Of a stretch of DNA of 64,000 nucleotides, positions 53,685 to 63,800 are shown one piece after another. The notes below the pieces were generated by a model. That model saw only the letters and a program-made list of their open reading frames with translations. It ran no database searches and was not told the DNA's origin. A program made the position numbers and the translations under genes. How positions within the stretch are numbered: the stretch's first letter is position 1; each line of letters begins with the position of its first letter. The stretch is from NCBI GenBank assembly GCA_965249765.1, contig CBDFMR010000003.1, positions 124,001 to 188,000 of the forward strand, read 5' to 3'. Origin of the DNA: CBDFMR01 sp965249765 (GTDB lineage: Bacteria; Bacteroidota; Bacteroidia; Chitinophagales; Saprospiraceae).

Positions 53685-56600
53685 ATGATACGAAGGTTAT
53701 TACATGGGATTGTATTTGCAATAGTAGCACTTGCGATTAGTCCCATTACTATTAGTTCCCAGTTTTGTTCTATTGAGTCTTCCGCAGACATCGCTGACCT
53801 TGATACAACATCTATTTCATTAGATGTTCAAGGATCCGTCAATGACGATTTATCATCCCCGTCTCAGGGGCTATGTGGTGTTTTAATAGAATTCGAACAT
53901 GACTTTATAGCTGATATAATGATTGTTCTTACTGCTCCTTCTGGTCAGTCTATCACACTGGTGGGACCATCCATAATAAATGGATCTTTTACAGGATTTA
54001 TTAATTGGGATATAGCTTTTGTTCCATGTGCAGCTGCATCGAGTCCTGACTTTGGAATATCGTCAGTCTGGAACAACCTGCAGAATTGGTCCATCGCTTC
54101 AGTTTATAATGGTTCGTATTACCCTCATACTGGTTGCCTCGAAGACTTTGACACGGGTTCTGTTAATGGCGTTTGGACTATAGATATATTGGATATATCG
54201 ATGTTTGGTGATGGTGAACTAATAGATGTGACGCTTATTTTTTGCGACCCTGATGGCGTCGAATGCATCGACTGTGTAGCTAATGCCGGAGATATTTCTA
54301 ATTCTCAGTTATCGATATGTGAGGCTAGTGAATCATTGTATCTGTCTATTGGTCCAGTGTTTTCAGGTGAGATTCCGGATCAGGCCGTTTATGACTACAA
54401 ATATGTGATAACTGAGAATGGGTTGATAGTAGCTTATCAAGACGACGCCAATATGGATTCCTATTTGCCAGGGAATTATATGGTTTGTGGACTATCCATC
54501 ATAGAAATCGATGTTTCAATGCTCCCTCCTGTAGGTTCTCCATATACTCAGATAAAATCCAACATTAACAACGGAGAGATCTGTGGAGCTTTGTCTGTGG
54601 AGTGCACCGAACTTATGATAATAGACGTACCTGATACTTTAGTAAATTATCACGACTTGTGCCTAGGTGACACTATCTTTTTTAGAAATGATACTCTTTC
54701 GTTGGATGGAGATTACTTCTATTTACAACAAGAAGGGAATTGTGATACTGTTCTTCAAATTTCAGTGATTGTCAGAAGGATTGTATCATATATAGATCCA
54801 ATTATTGAAGATTTATCCTGCTTTGTTCCTGCAATTTCATTAGATGGATCGGGATCTTTATTTGATACTAACACACAATCTCTTTGGACGACATCAGATG
54901 GAAGTATCTCGTCTGATCCTACAGCTGAAATAATCATGGTATCTGAGCCGGGGACTTACATTTTTGCACTTACAGAAGGTCCTTGCATATCTAAAGATAC
55001 AGTTTTAGTATCATCTACAGGTGATTCACCTGAGATTACAATAAGTTCCGATACGATTGACTGTTCACTCAATGAAGTCCTTATAGACCTCAACGCATCA
55101 GATATTTCAACTTATGATTGGTCAGGTCCTGGGATTGTGAGTGAAGTAGCAGAGGATATCATTGTCGATACGTCAGGAACATATAGCGTTACTGTTACAG
55201 CAAATAACGGCTGTTCAGCTATTGGGAATATTGTCGTTGTCGAAGATTATAACTTGCCGTCAGTTACCTTGGCGGGAGATGAGATAACTTGTGGAGTTCC
55301 GCTGAGCAACCTTTCAGCGGATGTCGATACAGCTACATTAATATCATATGGCTGGTATTTAGGAGATTTACAACTCTCATCGTCAACCGAGATTGAAGTA
55401 AATCAAATGGGAACATATTACTTTGTCATAGAGGGATTAAATTCTTGTCTCGATTCGATGGATATCATCGTAAGTATAGACACAACAATACATGATATTC
55501 TGATTGATATAGATTCTTTGGATTGTACAGACTCCAATGCTGAAATAATGATATCTTCAGACGGTGGTATAAGCAATATCCTAGTTACTTCTCCTTCTGG
55601 TTCGGTGATTGATGTATCAGAGTTTGCAACTGATACAGAGGGGGAGTATCTTATTACCTTAACCCAAGATAATGGGTGTATAACAGAGGACTCATTTGAT
55701 ATCCTAGACAACTCAGCAAATCCCAATTTTGCAATTTTTGGAATGGATACACTGTATTGTGATGTAGATAGTATTCAGCTTGTAATCACTAATATTGAGA
55801 ATACAAACGGTGTCCATTGGGATGGCCCCGAAGGGTTTGTCTCGAATGATTTTTCACCTTGGGTGTCATTGTCAGGGGCATATTATGTCACGGCATTTAG
55901 CCAAGAAGGGTGTACTAAAGTTGATTCTATCATTATAAACCAAGACGAGTCTGCGCTATTATTTTCTGTTGGTTCCTCTGCGATTGACTGTACTATTGAT
56001 AGTGTTCAGTTGACTACTAATCTTGGCATTGGATATGATTTTACCTGGTCAGGAAGTGGCTTCTCAAGCTCAGAAGCTGCGCCCTATGTTTTTACACCCG
56101 GTGTGTACAGCGTCACTGCTGTTGAATCCAGTACAGGATGTATTGGTGTCGAAGAAGTAGAGGTTTTCTTTGATTCAATTGTTGGTAGCGTGGTGATCGT
56201 TGGAGATTCATTATCGTGCCTTAATAGTCAGTCAGCTCTCTCAGTTAATCATGATTTAGACGAGACATATATTTTGTGGACAGGACCAAGCACATATGTG
56301 GAGAATACTTTATCGATCAATGTCCTCAATGAAGGAACATATTACGTACGGGTAGAGATGGAAGGAGGTTGCTTTAATGAAGATTCTTTGCGACTAGAAA
56401 TTGCTGACGAATTACCATCGTTTCTACTCGATGACCAAACTTTAAATTGCAATACTGATTCGATTTTGGTTCAGCCAATTATTCAGAACAGCCAGGAATA
56501 TATTGACAGTGCGATAACTCTATGGACAGGCCCTGGAGGATTTACATCGTCAAATTTAGATGTATACATTATGAATCCGGGAGATTATCTATTAGAGATT

Positions 56601-58610
56601 ATTAGCTCTGATGGTTGTTCTGAAATTCAATCAATGACGGTAATTACTGATACTGTGAGTCCGGTTTTTAATATTATTGTTCCCGATGAGATTACTTGCA
56701 ATGACCCAGAAGTAGTATTGAGTCCATCTTTACAGGAATTTGCTTACCAATATCAGTGGATTGGACCAGGGACTTTCATGTCTTCTGGTTTAGATATCGG
56801 GGTGACTGTGCCTGGAGAGTATTATCTCGCCGTTACATCAGTAAATGGTTGTTCAAGTTCCTCATCAATTGCTGTGATGATTGATACACTACATCCTACT
56901 GTAGAAGCTTATGGTGGCGTAATTACTTGCAAGGAAGGTAAGATCAACCTTGGTCTTATGGTTGACACTGTGGACTATTATGTCGAGTGGACAGGCCCTG
57001 GAAATTTATTTTCAAGTGAAGAATCTCCTCTTGTTTTTTTACCTGGTATATACTCTGCACAAATTACTTTAGAGAATGGTTGTCAGACCATTGATACGGC
57101 TCTTGTAACCGAATTAATTATAGCACCTATAACAGAAGTTAGTGATTCTCTATTTATTCAGTGTGATCCAGATGAAGTAAAATTGAGTGTGCAATCGCAA
57201 GAAAACTTGAGCTATCAATGGTTTGGCCCGTTGGGGTTTGCTTCCGATGAGGCGACACCCATTGTAGATGCTCCAGGTATGTACATTGTGATATCTACAG
57301 CGGATAATCAGTGCTCTACTATTGATACAATACAAGTGCTGCTCTCTGTAGATACGCCGTCTATTACAGTATCGGCTTCAGGGCCATTGACATGTGAGGA
57401 CACTTTAGTCAACCTGACAGTTCAATCGGCAGATAGTATAGTTTCATATTTGTGGGAGGGCCCCGGAAATATTACTGGCATCCAAGATATGCTCGATGTC
57501 GATGTTCCCGGGAGCTATACAGTTACTGTCACAGGTGATAATGGATGTACAACAACTCAATCATTAGGTGTAAGTGCAGATACGCTTTCTCCAGAGTTTT
57601 CTTTTGATGATAATTATAAATTTATCTGTGATCAACCGGTACTAAATATTGGAGGTACGGCTTTAGGTCCTGGAGATTTTACATATGCGTGGATGACAGA
57701 CAATGGTGAAATATTGAGCGATCCCTCGCAAGCGCAGATCAATATTGGGCAGGTAGGCACATATGTGGTGCTAGTTTCCAGTAACGAAAACGGTTGTACT
57801 TCATTAGAGGAGATTTTGATAGATCGAGAATATAATCAACTTAGCTCGACAATAGAAGTCACTTCCCCATCTTGTAAGGATGGTAGTGATGGGTCAATAG
57901 AATTTATATCCGTGAGTGGAGGTTCTTCACCGTATATGTATTCGGTTGACAATGTGACTCAGACTGATCCGATGTTTACCTACCTTATGTCAGGAAACTA
58001 TACTTTAGAAGTAGTAGATAGCCTTGGGTGTGGTGGGACGTCTGTTGCCAATATTGATGATGGTTTTTTATTGACCCTTGACGTTGGTCCCGATGTCTCG
58101 TTAACACTAGGAGAGTCGTATGAGGTCATTCCCCAATCCAATGACGAAATTTCGGATTTGCCCACAATTGAGTGGTCTTCACCCGATAATCTGGATTGCA
58201 TCGATTGTTTTGCTAACACTTTTTCACCTACAATGGATCAGATCTACGCTTTATCAATAACCAATGATATAGGTTGTACGGCAAGTGACGATTTGATGAT
58301 TACAGTTGTAGTAGAAGATGTCATCTTTGTCCCTAACGTATTTTCACCCAATGGAGACATGGTGAATGATGAACTAATTATTGGTTATAGTGATGCCGTC
58401 AATCTGATAAAAAAGCTCCTCATTTATGACCGATGGGGCAATCTAGTTTTTGAGCAGAAAAATATACTTCCAAATACCTCCGACATCAGTTGGGATGGGT
58501 ACTTTCATGGTCAACTCTTGAGCCAAGGGGTTTACGTGTATTTGATTGATGTTCAACTGCTTAATGGGGAAGTTAAGTCATTTATTGGTGACCTGACAAT
58601 TTTACGTTAA
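53685..58610 (+). CDS. T9SS type B Ig-like repeat surface protein (1641 aa)
   Basis: A signal peptide covers about residues 1-26. The next 170 residues resemble a P/Homo-B (proprotein convertase) beta-sandwich: IEFEHDFIADIMIVLTAPSG and GVWTIDILDISMFGDGELID. About a dozen Ig-like modules of 80-90 residues follow. Each has a DTIDCS or LTCEDTL start, a central tryptophan in WTGPGG-like strands (WSGPG, WIGPG, WEGPG) and a GxYxVTVT closing strand. One SprB-like repeat (SCKDGSDGSIEFISVSGG) follows. The end is a gliding-motility-type C-terminal domain starting FVPNVFSPNGDMVNDELIIG near residue 1546, predicted to direct export by the type IX system. Its 3' end is duplicated beyond the adjacent IS1634 element, but this copy is complete. 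The role is inferred to be adhesion. Confidence 0.9.
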   Translation: MIRRLLHGIVFAIVALAISPITISSQFCSIESSADIADLDTTSISLDVQGSVNDDLSSPSQGLCGVLIEFEHDFIADIMIVLTAPSGQSITLVGPSIINGSFTGFINWDIAFVPCAAASSPDFGISSVWNNLQNWSIASVYNGSYYPHTGCLEDFDTGSVNGVWTIDILDISMFGDGELIDVTLIFCDPDGVECIDCVANAGDISNSQLSICEASESLYLSIGPVFSGEIPDQAVYDYKYVITENGLIVAYQDDANMDSYLPGNYMVCGLSIIEIDVSMLPPVGSPYTQIKSNINNGEICGALSVECTELMIIDVPDTLVNYHDLCLGDTIFFRNDTLSLDGDYFYLQQEGNCDTVLQISVIVRRIVSYIDPIIEDLSCFVPAISLDGSGSLFDTNTQSLWTTSDGSISSDPTAEIIMVSEPGTYIFALTEGPCISKDTVLVSSTGDSPEITISSDTIDCSLNEVLIDLNASDISTYDWSGPGIVSEVAEDIIVDTSGTYSVTVTANNGCSAIGNIVVVEDYNLPSVTLAGDEITCGVPLSNLSADVDTATLISYGWYLGDLQLSSSTEIEVNQMGTYYFVIEGLNSCLDSMDIIVSIDTTIHDILIDIDSLDCTDSNAEIMISSDGGISNILVTSPSGSVIDVSEFATDTEGEYLITLTQDNGCITEDSFDILDNSANPNFAIFGMDTLYCDVDSIQLVITNIENTNGVHWDGPEGFVSNDFSPWVSLSGAYYVTAFSQEGCTKVDSIIINQDESALLFSVGSSAIDCTIDSVQLTTNLGIGYDFTWSGSGFSSSEAAPYVFTPGVYSVTAVESSTGCIGVEEVEVFFDSIVGSVVIVGDSLSCLNSQSALSVNHDLDETYILWTGPSTYVENTLSINVLNEGTYYVRVEMEGGCFNEDSLRLEIADELPSFLLDDQTLNCNTDSILVQPIIQNSQEYIDSAITLWTGPGGFTSSNLDVYIMNPGDYLLEIISSDGCSEIQSMTVITDTVSPVFNIIVPDEITCNDPEVVLSPSLQEFAYQYQWIGPGTFMSSGLDIGVTVPGEYYLAVTSVNGCSSSSSIAVMIDTLHPTVEAYGGVITCKEGKINLGLMVDTVDYYVEWTGPGNLFSSEESPLVFLPGIYSAQITLENGCQTIDTALVTELIIAPITEVSDSLFIQCDPDEVKLSVQSQENLSYQWFGPLGFASDEATPIVDAPGMYIVISTADNQCSTIDTIQVLLSVDTPSITVSASGPLTCEDTLVNLTVQSADSIVSYLWEGPGNITGIQDMLDVDVPGSYTVTVTGDNGCTTTQSLGVSADTLSPEFSFDDNYKFICDQPVLNIGGTALGPGDFTYAWMTDNGEILSDPSQAQINIGQVGTYVVLVSSNENGCTSLEEILIDREYNQLSSTIEVTSPSCKDGSDGSIEFISVSGGSSPYMYSVDNVTQTDPMFTYLMSGNYTLEVVDSLGCGGTSVANIDDGFLLTLDVGPDVSLTLGESYEVIPQSNDEISDLPTIEWSSPDNLDCIDCFANTFSPTMDQIYALSITNDIGCTASDDLMITVVVEDVIFVPNVFSPNGDMVNDELIIGYSDAVNLIKKLLIYDRWGNLVFEQKNILPNTSDISWDGYFHGQLLSQGVYVYLIDVQLLNGEVKSFIGDLTILR

Positions 58611-58707
58611 GCGAGGCATCATTTGGCACGGATAGTGTATCTTATCTATTGTATATTTACATGCTTTTCAATTATGTCATTTGAAAATATTCAACTACTA
58701 TATTTAT
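58431..58707. repeat. 277-bp direct repeat (IS target duplication), left copy
   Basis: This copy runs from CGATGGGGCAATC in the sorting-domain coding sequence through the stop codon and the intergenic region to the IS left end. It matches 60533-60809 with an offset of 2102. I count only three or so substitutions. Confidence 0.95.
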
Positions 58708-60532
58708 CTTGACTTTGACACTTGTATGAGAGAAATCGTCTGAAACCCTTGCAGGGTAAGGGTTTAGTTTTTTTATAGTGTAAATTGTATTGCGAAGACA
58801 GTTTGTTTTTCTAAGAAATTATTAATATAATGTAGTTATTATGGCTACAATTCGTATTGATAAAAAGAAGTCCGGACACTATATGAGTCTGATTCATTCC
58901 TATCGCGATGAAAACGGCGTTGCGCGAATGAAAACCCTAGCCAATTTGGGCAAGGCAGAGGACTATAACCCTGAGACACTTAAGAAAATGGGATCCAGAC
59001 TGTACGCTCTAGGGGGTGGCAATCCCTTAGACTTGATGGGTACTGAGGTGGAGGAAGTGGGCAGGTTCAATTTTGGTTATGTGCAATTAGTTGACAGCGT
59101 GCTGCACACATTTAAGCTGGACCAGGTCTTTGCCAGAATAAAAAGAAAGCACCACCTGACCTTTGATTTATACGAAGCGGTGTTGCTGATGTTGGTCGAG
59201 CGCTTTAATGTTCCCAACAGTAAACTGGCTAATTATCACAATCAGGCTGAATATTACTCGGTACAAGACATAAAACTCCATTGGTTGTACCGTGCCTTGG
59301 ATAAGCTGGACCAATATAGCCACGCCATACAGCAAAGTATATATATGACCGGTCGCAATTTATTCAATCAAAAATTAGATATTGTTTTTTATGATGTAAC
59401 GACTTTTTATTTTGATAGTGATGTAGAACAAGAAAACACATTAAGAAAAAAGGGATACTCCAAGGATGGTAAAATAGGAAAGACTCAAGTGGTATTAGGA
59501 ATGCTCATGGATCGTAACAAGCAACCGGTGGCCTATCATATATTCGAGGGAAACACTGCCGAAGTCAAGACGATAAGTAAAATACTGGAACAGGTAAAAA
59601 AGCAATATAGTATCGACAAGGTCATCGTAGTAGCTGACCGAGCCATGTTATCAGAACAAAACATTGACCTGATCAGTGGGCAAATGGACTTTCCATTCAT
59701 ATTTGGTGAAAAGCTAAAAATGATGAAAACGCCCGCCAAAGAAGCATTGGTAGATAAGAGCCGCTATAACAATGAATGGGTGTATCAAAAAGATGGAAAA
59801 CCAATAAAGCTAAAATACACTACACTAATGTACCAGGGACGGAAAGTGATCTGCACCTACAGTGAAAAAAGGGCACGCAAAGACCGTCATGAAAGAGAAA
59901 AACGCCTAATAAAGGCACAGTACTTCATGGACAACCCTTCCCAGTTAAAAAAGAAAGCCTCTTACCATTACTTGAACAAAACGGGCAAGGACAGCTACCA
60001 GCTCAACGAAAAAAAGATCAAGCAGGACCAAATGTACGATGGCTTTTTAGCCATCAGTACCAATGTAGACAACTTGAGTGTTGTGCAAATATTAGATCAA
60101 TACCGTCACTTATTTTTAATCGAACAAGGCTTTAGAACCATGAAAAGCATCTTGGAAGTCAGACCAATGTTTCATTGGACAGACAAAAGAATCCGCGGCC
60201 ACATTGCTATGTGCTTTATGGCCTTGGCACTATTAAGACATGTCGAGATCAGACTTGAGAAAAACAAAACACCGCTCTCAGAGCTTACCATTCTAAAAAC
60301 ACTCGACAGGATGCAGTCTAGCAAGATTACCCAAGATGGAAAGGACTTTTACCTACGCAGTGCTATGGATTCAAACCAACAAGTACTGATAGATAAATTC
60401 AAATTGAAAAAAATCAAACCCCTCAATTACAACAGCCTGACAATCAGATAGTTATAGACAACGTATTGCGAAAACGAAAAACTTAACTGCTTGATAATCA
60501 AATGTTTATGGCTAAAACGTGTCAAAGTCAAG
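58708..60532 (+). mobile_element. intact IS1634-family insertion sequence, 1825 bp
   Basis: Perfect 14-bp inverted ends, CTTGACTTTGACAC (58708-58721) and GTGTCAAAGTCAAG (60519-60532), enclose one full-length transposase gene. 277-bp direct repeats abut both ends. A second, decayed copy with the same ends lies at 25824-27506. The intact gene and ends suggest it is able to move. Confidence 0.95.
58841..60451 (+). CDS. IS1634-family transposase (536 aa)
   Basis: A full-length DDE transposase of the IS4 superfamily. The N-terminus (RIDKKKSGHYMSLIHSYRDE) and the helical DNA-binding region lead to the catalytic core. The likely catalytic residues are Asp185 in FYDVTTFYFDSD, Asp266 in VVADRAMLSEQN and Glu428 in LFLIEQGFRTMKS, which carries the family's Y-(2)-R-(3)-E-(6)-K-like motif. 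It starts at the ATG at 58841, 133 bp inside the left end. IS1634 elements are known for long, variable-length target duplications, which matches what flanks this copy and its decayed sister. Confidence 0.95.
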   Translation: MATIRIDKKKSGHYMSLIHSYRDENGVARMKTLANLGKAEDYNPETLKKMGSRLYALGGGNPLDLMGTEVEEVGRFNFGYVQLVDSVLHTFKLDQVFARIKRKHHLTFDLYEAVLLMLVERFNVPNSKLANYHNQAEYYSVQDIKLHWLYRALDKLDQYSHAIQQSIYMTGRNLFNQKLDIVFYDVTTFYFDSDVEQENTLRKKGYSKDGKIGKTQVVLGMLMDRNKQPVAYHIFEGNTAEVKTISKILEQVKKQYSIDKVIVVADRAMLSEQNIDLISGQMDFPFIFGEKLKMMKTPAKEALVDKSRYNNEWVYQKDGKPIKLKYTTLMYQGRKVICTYSEKRARKDRHEREKRLIKAQYFMDNPSQLKKKASYHYLNKTGKDSYQLNEKKIKQDQMYDGFLAISTNVDNLSVVQILDQYRHLFLIEQGFRTMKSILEVRPMFHWTDKRIRGHIAMCFMALALLRHVEIRLEKNKTPLSELTILKTLDRMQSSKITQDGKDFYLRSAMDSNQQVLIDKFKLKKIKPLNYNSLTIR

Positions 60533-60809
60533 CGATGGGGCAATCTAGTTTTTGAGCAGAAAAATATACTTCCAAATACCTCCGACATCAGTTGGGATGG
60601 GTACTTTCATGGTCAACTCTTGAGCCAAGGGGTTTATGTGTATTTGATTGATGTTCAACTGCTTAATGGGGAAGTTAAGTCATTTATTGGTGACCTGACA
60701 ATTTTACGTTAAGCGAGGCATCATTTTGCACGGATAGTGTATCTTATCTATTGTATATTTACATGCTTTTCAATTATGTCATTTGAAAATATTCAACTAC
60801 TATATTTTT
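60533..60809. repeat. 277-bp direct repeat (IS target duplication), right copy
   Basis: It carries a second copy of the last 60 codons of the 1641-residue protein's sorting domain (RWGNLVFEQKNILPN onwards), its stop and the following 97-bp intergenic region. The coding part has no start or signal peptide of its own and is presumably not expressed. The intergenic part leads into the next gene at 60837. Confidence 0.95.
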
Positions 60810-60836
60810 AGAACTCGTCCTATATAATTAATACTG

Positions 60837-63800
60837 ATGAAAAGATTTTTACCACTAGCTCTTTTTCTATTTGTTTACTCGTTAGTTGGAGCGCAAAATA
60901 CTGTCGAGGTATTCATTTGGGAAGATTTAAACGGAAACGGAATTCAAGATCTAGGAGAAACAGGAATAGACACTGCTACGCCAGAGTTGTGGGAAGACAC
61001 TAATGGCTCAGGAGCCATAGATGTCGGTGATACACAGATAGGTGTGTTGACGCATACCGGTATACCAGTATTAGGTACCTACAGTATCCCTGCTCTTGAC
61101 GGAAGCTATGCTGTCTTGTTCTGTGTGCCACCACCTGGAGTTTTGAACTACTTTCCAACGGATTTTGATAATGATGGGAATAATACTCAGGCTACAGACG
61201 GAGATAGAGATAGCGATGCGATGACCGTGGCTGGAGTACCGCCAGGTGCTTGTGCTTCGGCTCATGCCACATCTTATATCTTTGCACTATCAGGTGCTAT
61301 CGTATTTAGAAATGTAGACGCCGGATACTTTTTTCCAGTTACAGTTGAGGGGGAAATATGGCATGATATTGATGCAGATGGAATGGAAGAGGGTGAAGGA
61401 GGTTTTCCAGAAAATGCAATGATTTGCTTAGTAGATTGTAATACTGGAGCAGCTGCTCTAGCTGCGGACGGTACTGTATTGGCTTGTATTGACCGGAACG
61501 GTATTTGGGGATGGCCAGATCAGGTTTGGCCGGGTGAGTACGAGGTTATCATCACCCTTCCATCGATACCGCAGCAATCTTATCTTTCAGACGAAGATTA
61601 TAGCGGAGGTAATACTCAAGCTACAGATGTAGACGATGATAGTGATTTTTTTAATGACGGATCTGGGTTGCTTTCTTCTCACTGTTTCACTTTAAATTCT
61701 GGAGAGACTGAGAGCGATGTAGATGCCGGACTATTTTATCCCGTCACTATTGGTGATTTTGTATGGCATGATGCTAATGCTGACGGCATACAGAATACAG
61801 GAGCTGGAGGATTTCCTAATGAAACTGGAAATGGCTTAGTTGGTATCGACATCAGTATACTTGATGATATGGGAAATCCAGTTTTCGATGTTAACGGAAA
61901 TTTGGTAGGACTAGAAACGACTGATGCCGTGGGTGCATATGACTTTGTGGACTTGATACCGGGACAATATAGTTTGACATTCAATATAATTTCTCCCTGG
62001 CAGGGATCACCTATGTTGGATCCTGACCCGTTGTTTAATTCAAATGATAGTGATGCTGATCCCAATACTGGTATTACTCCCTTATTTACAGTTATATCCG
62101 GCCAAGATATTAATCAAGTAGATTTTGGATTGTGGCGTACTGTTTCAGTGGGAGGTGTCATATCTGTTTTTGATGATGCATGTGTTTTTATTTCAAATCC
62201 CGCCGGAGTACAACTAGAAATATGGGAGGATGTGAATAATGATGATGTACCAGATAATAACTTGGGCGTAACGGTATCTTCCGATGGAACTGGAGCATAT
62301 TGTTTCACCGACCTTGTACCTGGGAATTATCAAGTTGCAATTCTTGAGACAAATTTTGGGATTGGCGGGACTCTGCTAGGTACGGTACCAGGATATAATA
62401 TATGTGGTTCAGGAGTTGAAATAGATCCAGATAACGATATCGCAGGAGATGATAATACGTCTACATCAGGTACAACAGCCGATGTGTTTAGTCTGGCAAT
62501 TACTTTATGGTGTGGAGAGGAACCAGGAACAGATGGGGTAGAAAATAAAACCTTGGATTTTTCAATGGTCCAGAGTTGTGATAATGTAGTCATTCCACCC
62601 GCTTCTATTTGTGATTCTCTATCGTTATTGCCTTATAGCGATCTATTCCCCATATGTAACCTCAATACATTGGAAAATTATTGCGCTGTAATGCACCCTT
62701 GGCCATCCAGTAATTCCAATTCACAGCTTTGTCCAGGTGGAGGTATATTTAACAATACTTCATGGTTTTCATTTATCGCAGGAGGAACGAATGTTCAGAT
62801 GCAATTTGTCCCAGACAATTGTGTTCCTAGGGGGCAAAATCAAGTGGGTATTCAAGCAGGGATATATACAGACTGTAGTCTTACTACCTCGGTATTTTGT
62901 CAACATAATTGTAGCACGGCGCCAATAAATATTTCTGCAACCTTAATTCCTGGAGAAGAGTACTTTGTTTTTTTTGACGGCTGTGCAGGATCAGTTTGCG
63001 AAGTAGAAGTAAATATAGTTTCTGGTGGTGGGGATTTTGAATTACCGAATGACATAACTATAGAAAGTAGTCTTCCAGCCAATAATGATACTATTGATAT
63101 TTGTCCAGGTAAGACAATTGATTTTAGTCTAATAGGTATTGACCTAGATGATCTGGATTATCACTGGACAATATCGGGAAATAATCCTCCTGCCTTCATA
63201 GACTTGACAAATCAAAACCAAAATTCTGTGACGTTTCCAGATGAGGGGAACTGGGATATATGCTTTGTGTATGCCGAGAATAAATGTGACTTCACCAACA
63301 ACACTCAGCAATGTCTCACCGTGAATTCGGAGTATGTTCCGGATGAATTATTCATGGATTATTATTTGTGCCGAGAAAATTTTGTACCAGCAGATTCAGG
63401 TCCTCAAGATGAAGACCCCAATTTGGATGGAGATATTGGATGGCATGGACCTCCATTCACAGGACCATCTGATCCTTTCCCAATTGTTAATACTGCTACC
63501 AATGCAGATGGATGTTCTTATGAACAAATTATCACGGTTTTTGAATATCCCTCACCAGAGGTAGGTATTGTAGATACCGCATATTGTACGGGGTCAAACT
63601 TTGTTACCGGCGGAGGTCTGGTTATCTTCGATATTGGCCCACCTCCTGGTCTGACATTTAATGATTGGTTACCAGATGCTGGATTGAATGGGTGTGACAG
63701 TATGACGAATTATACTGTAGTTGAAATTGTAAATTCGTATGAAATAGAAAAACTGTTGTGCTCAAATGGATGTCTAAATATCAGACCTTTGGAATTGTTT

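Noticed and set aside
60491..60712. A 73-codon frame carrying a T9SS sorting tail, considered as a small secreted protein gene.
   Set aside because: It is the duplicated 3' end of the neighbouring surface-protein gene fused to the IS end, with no signal peptide.
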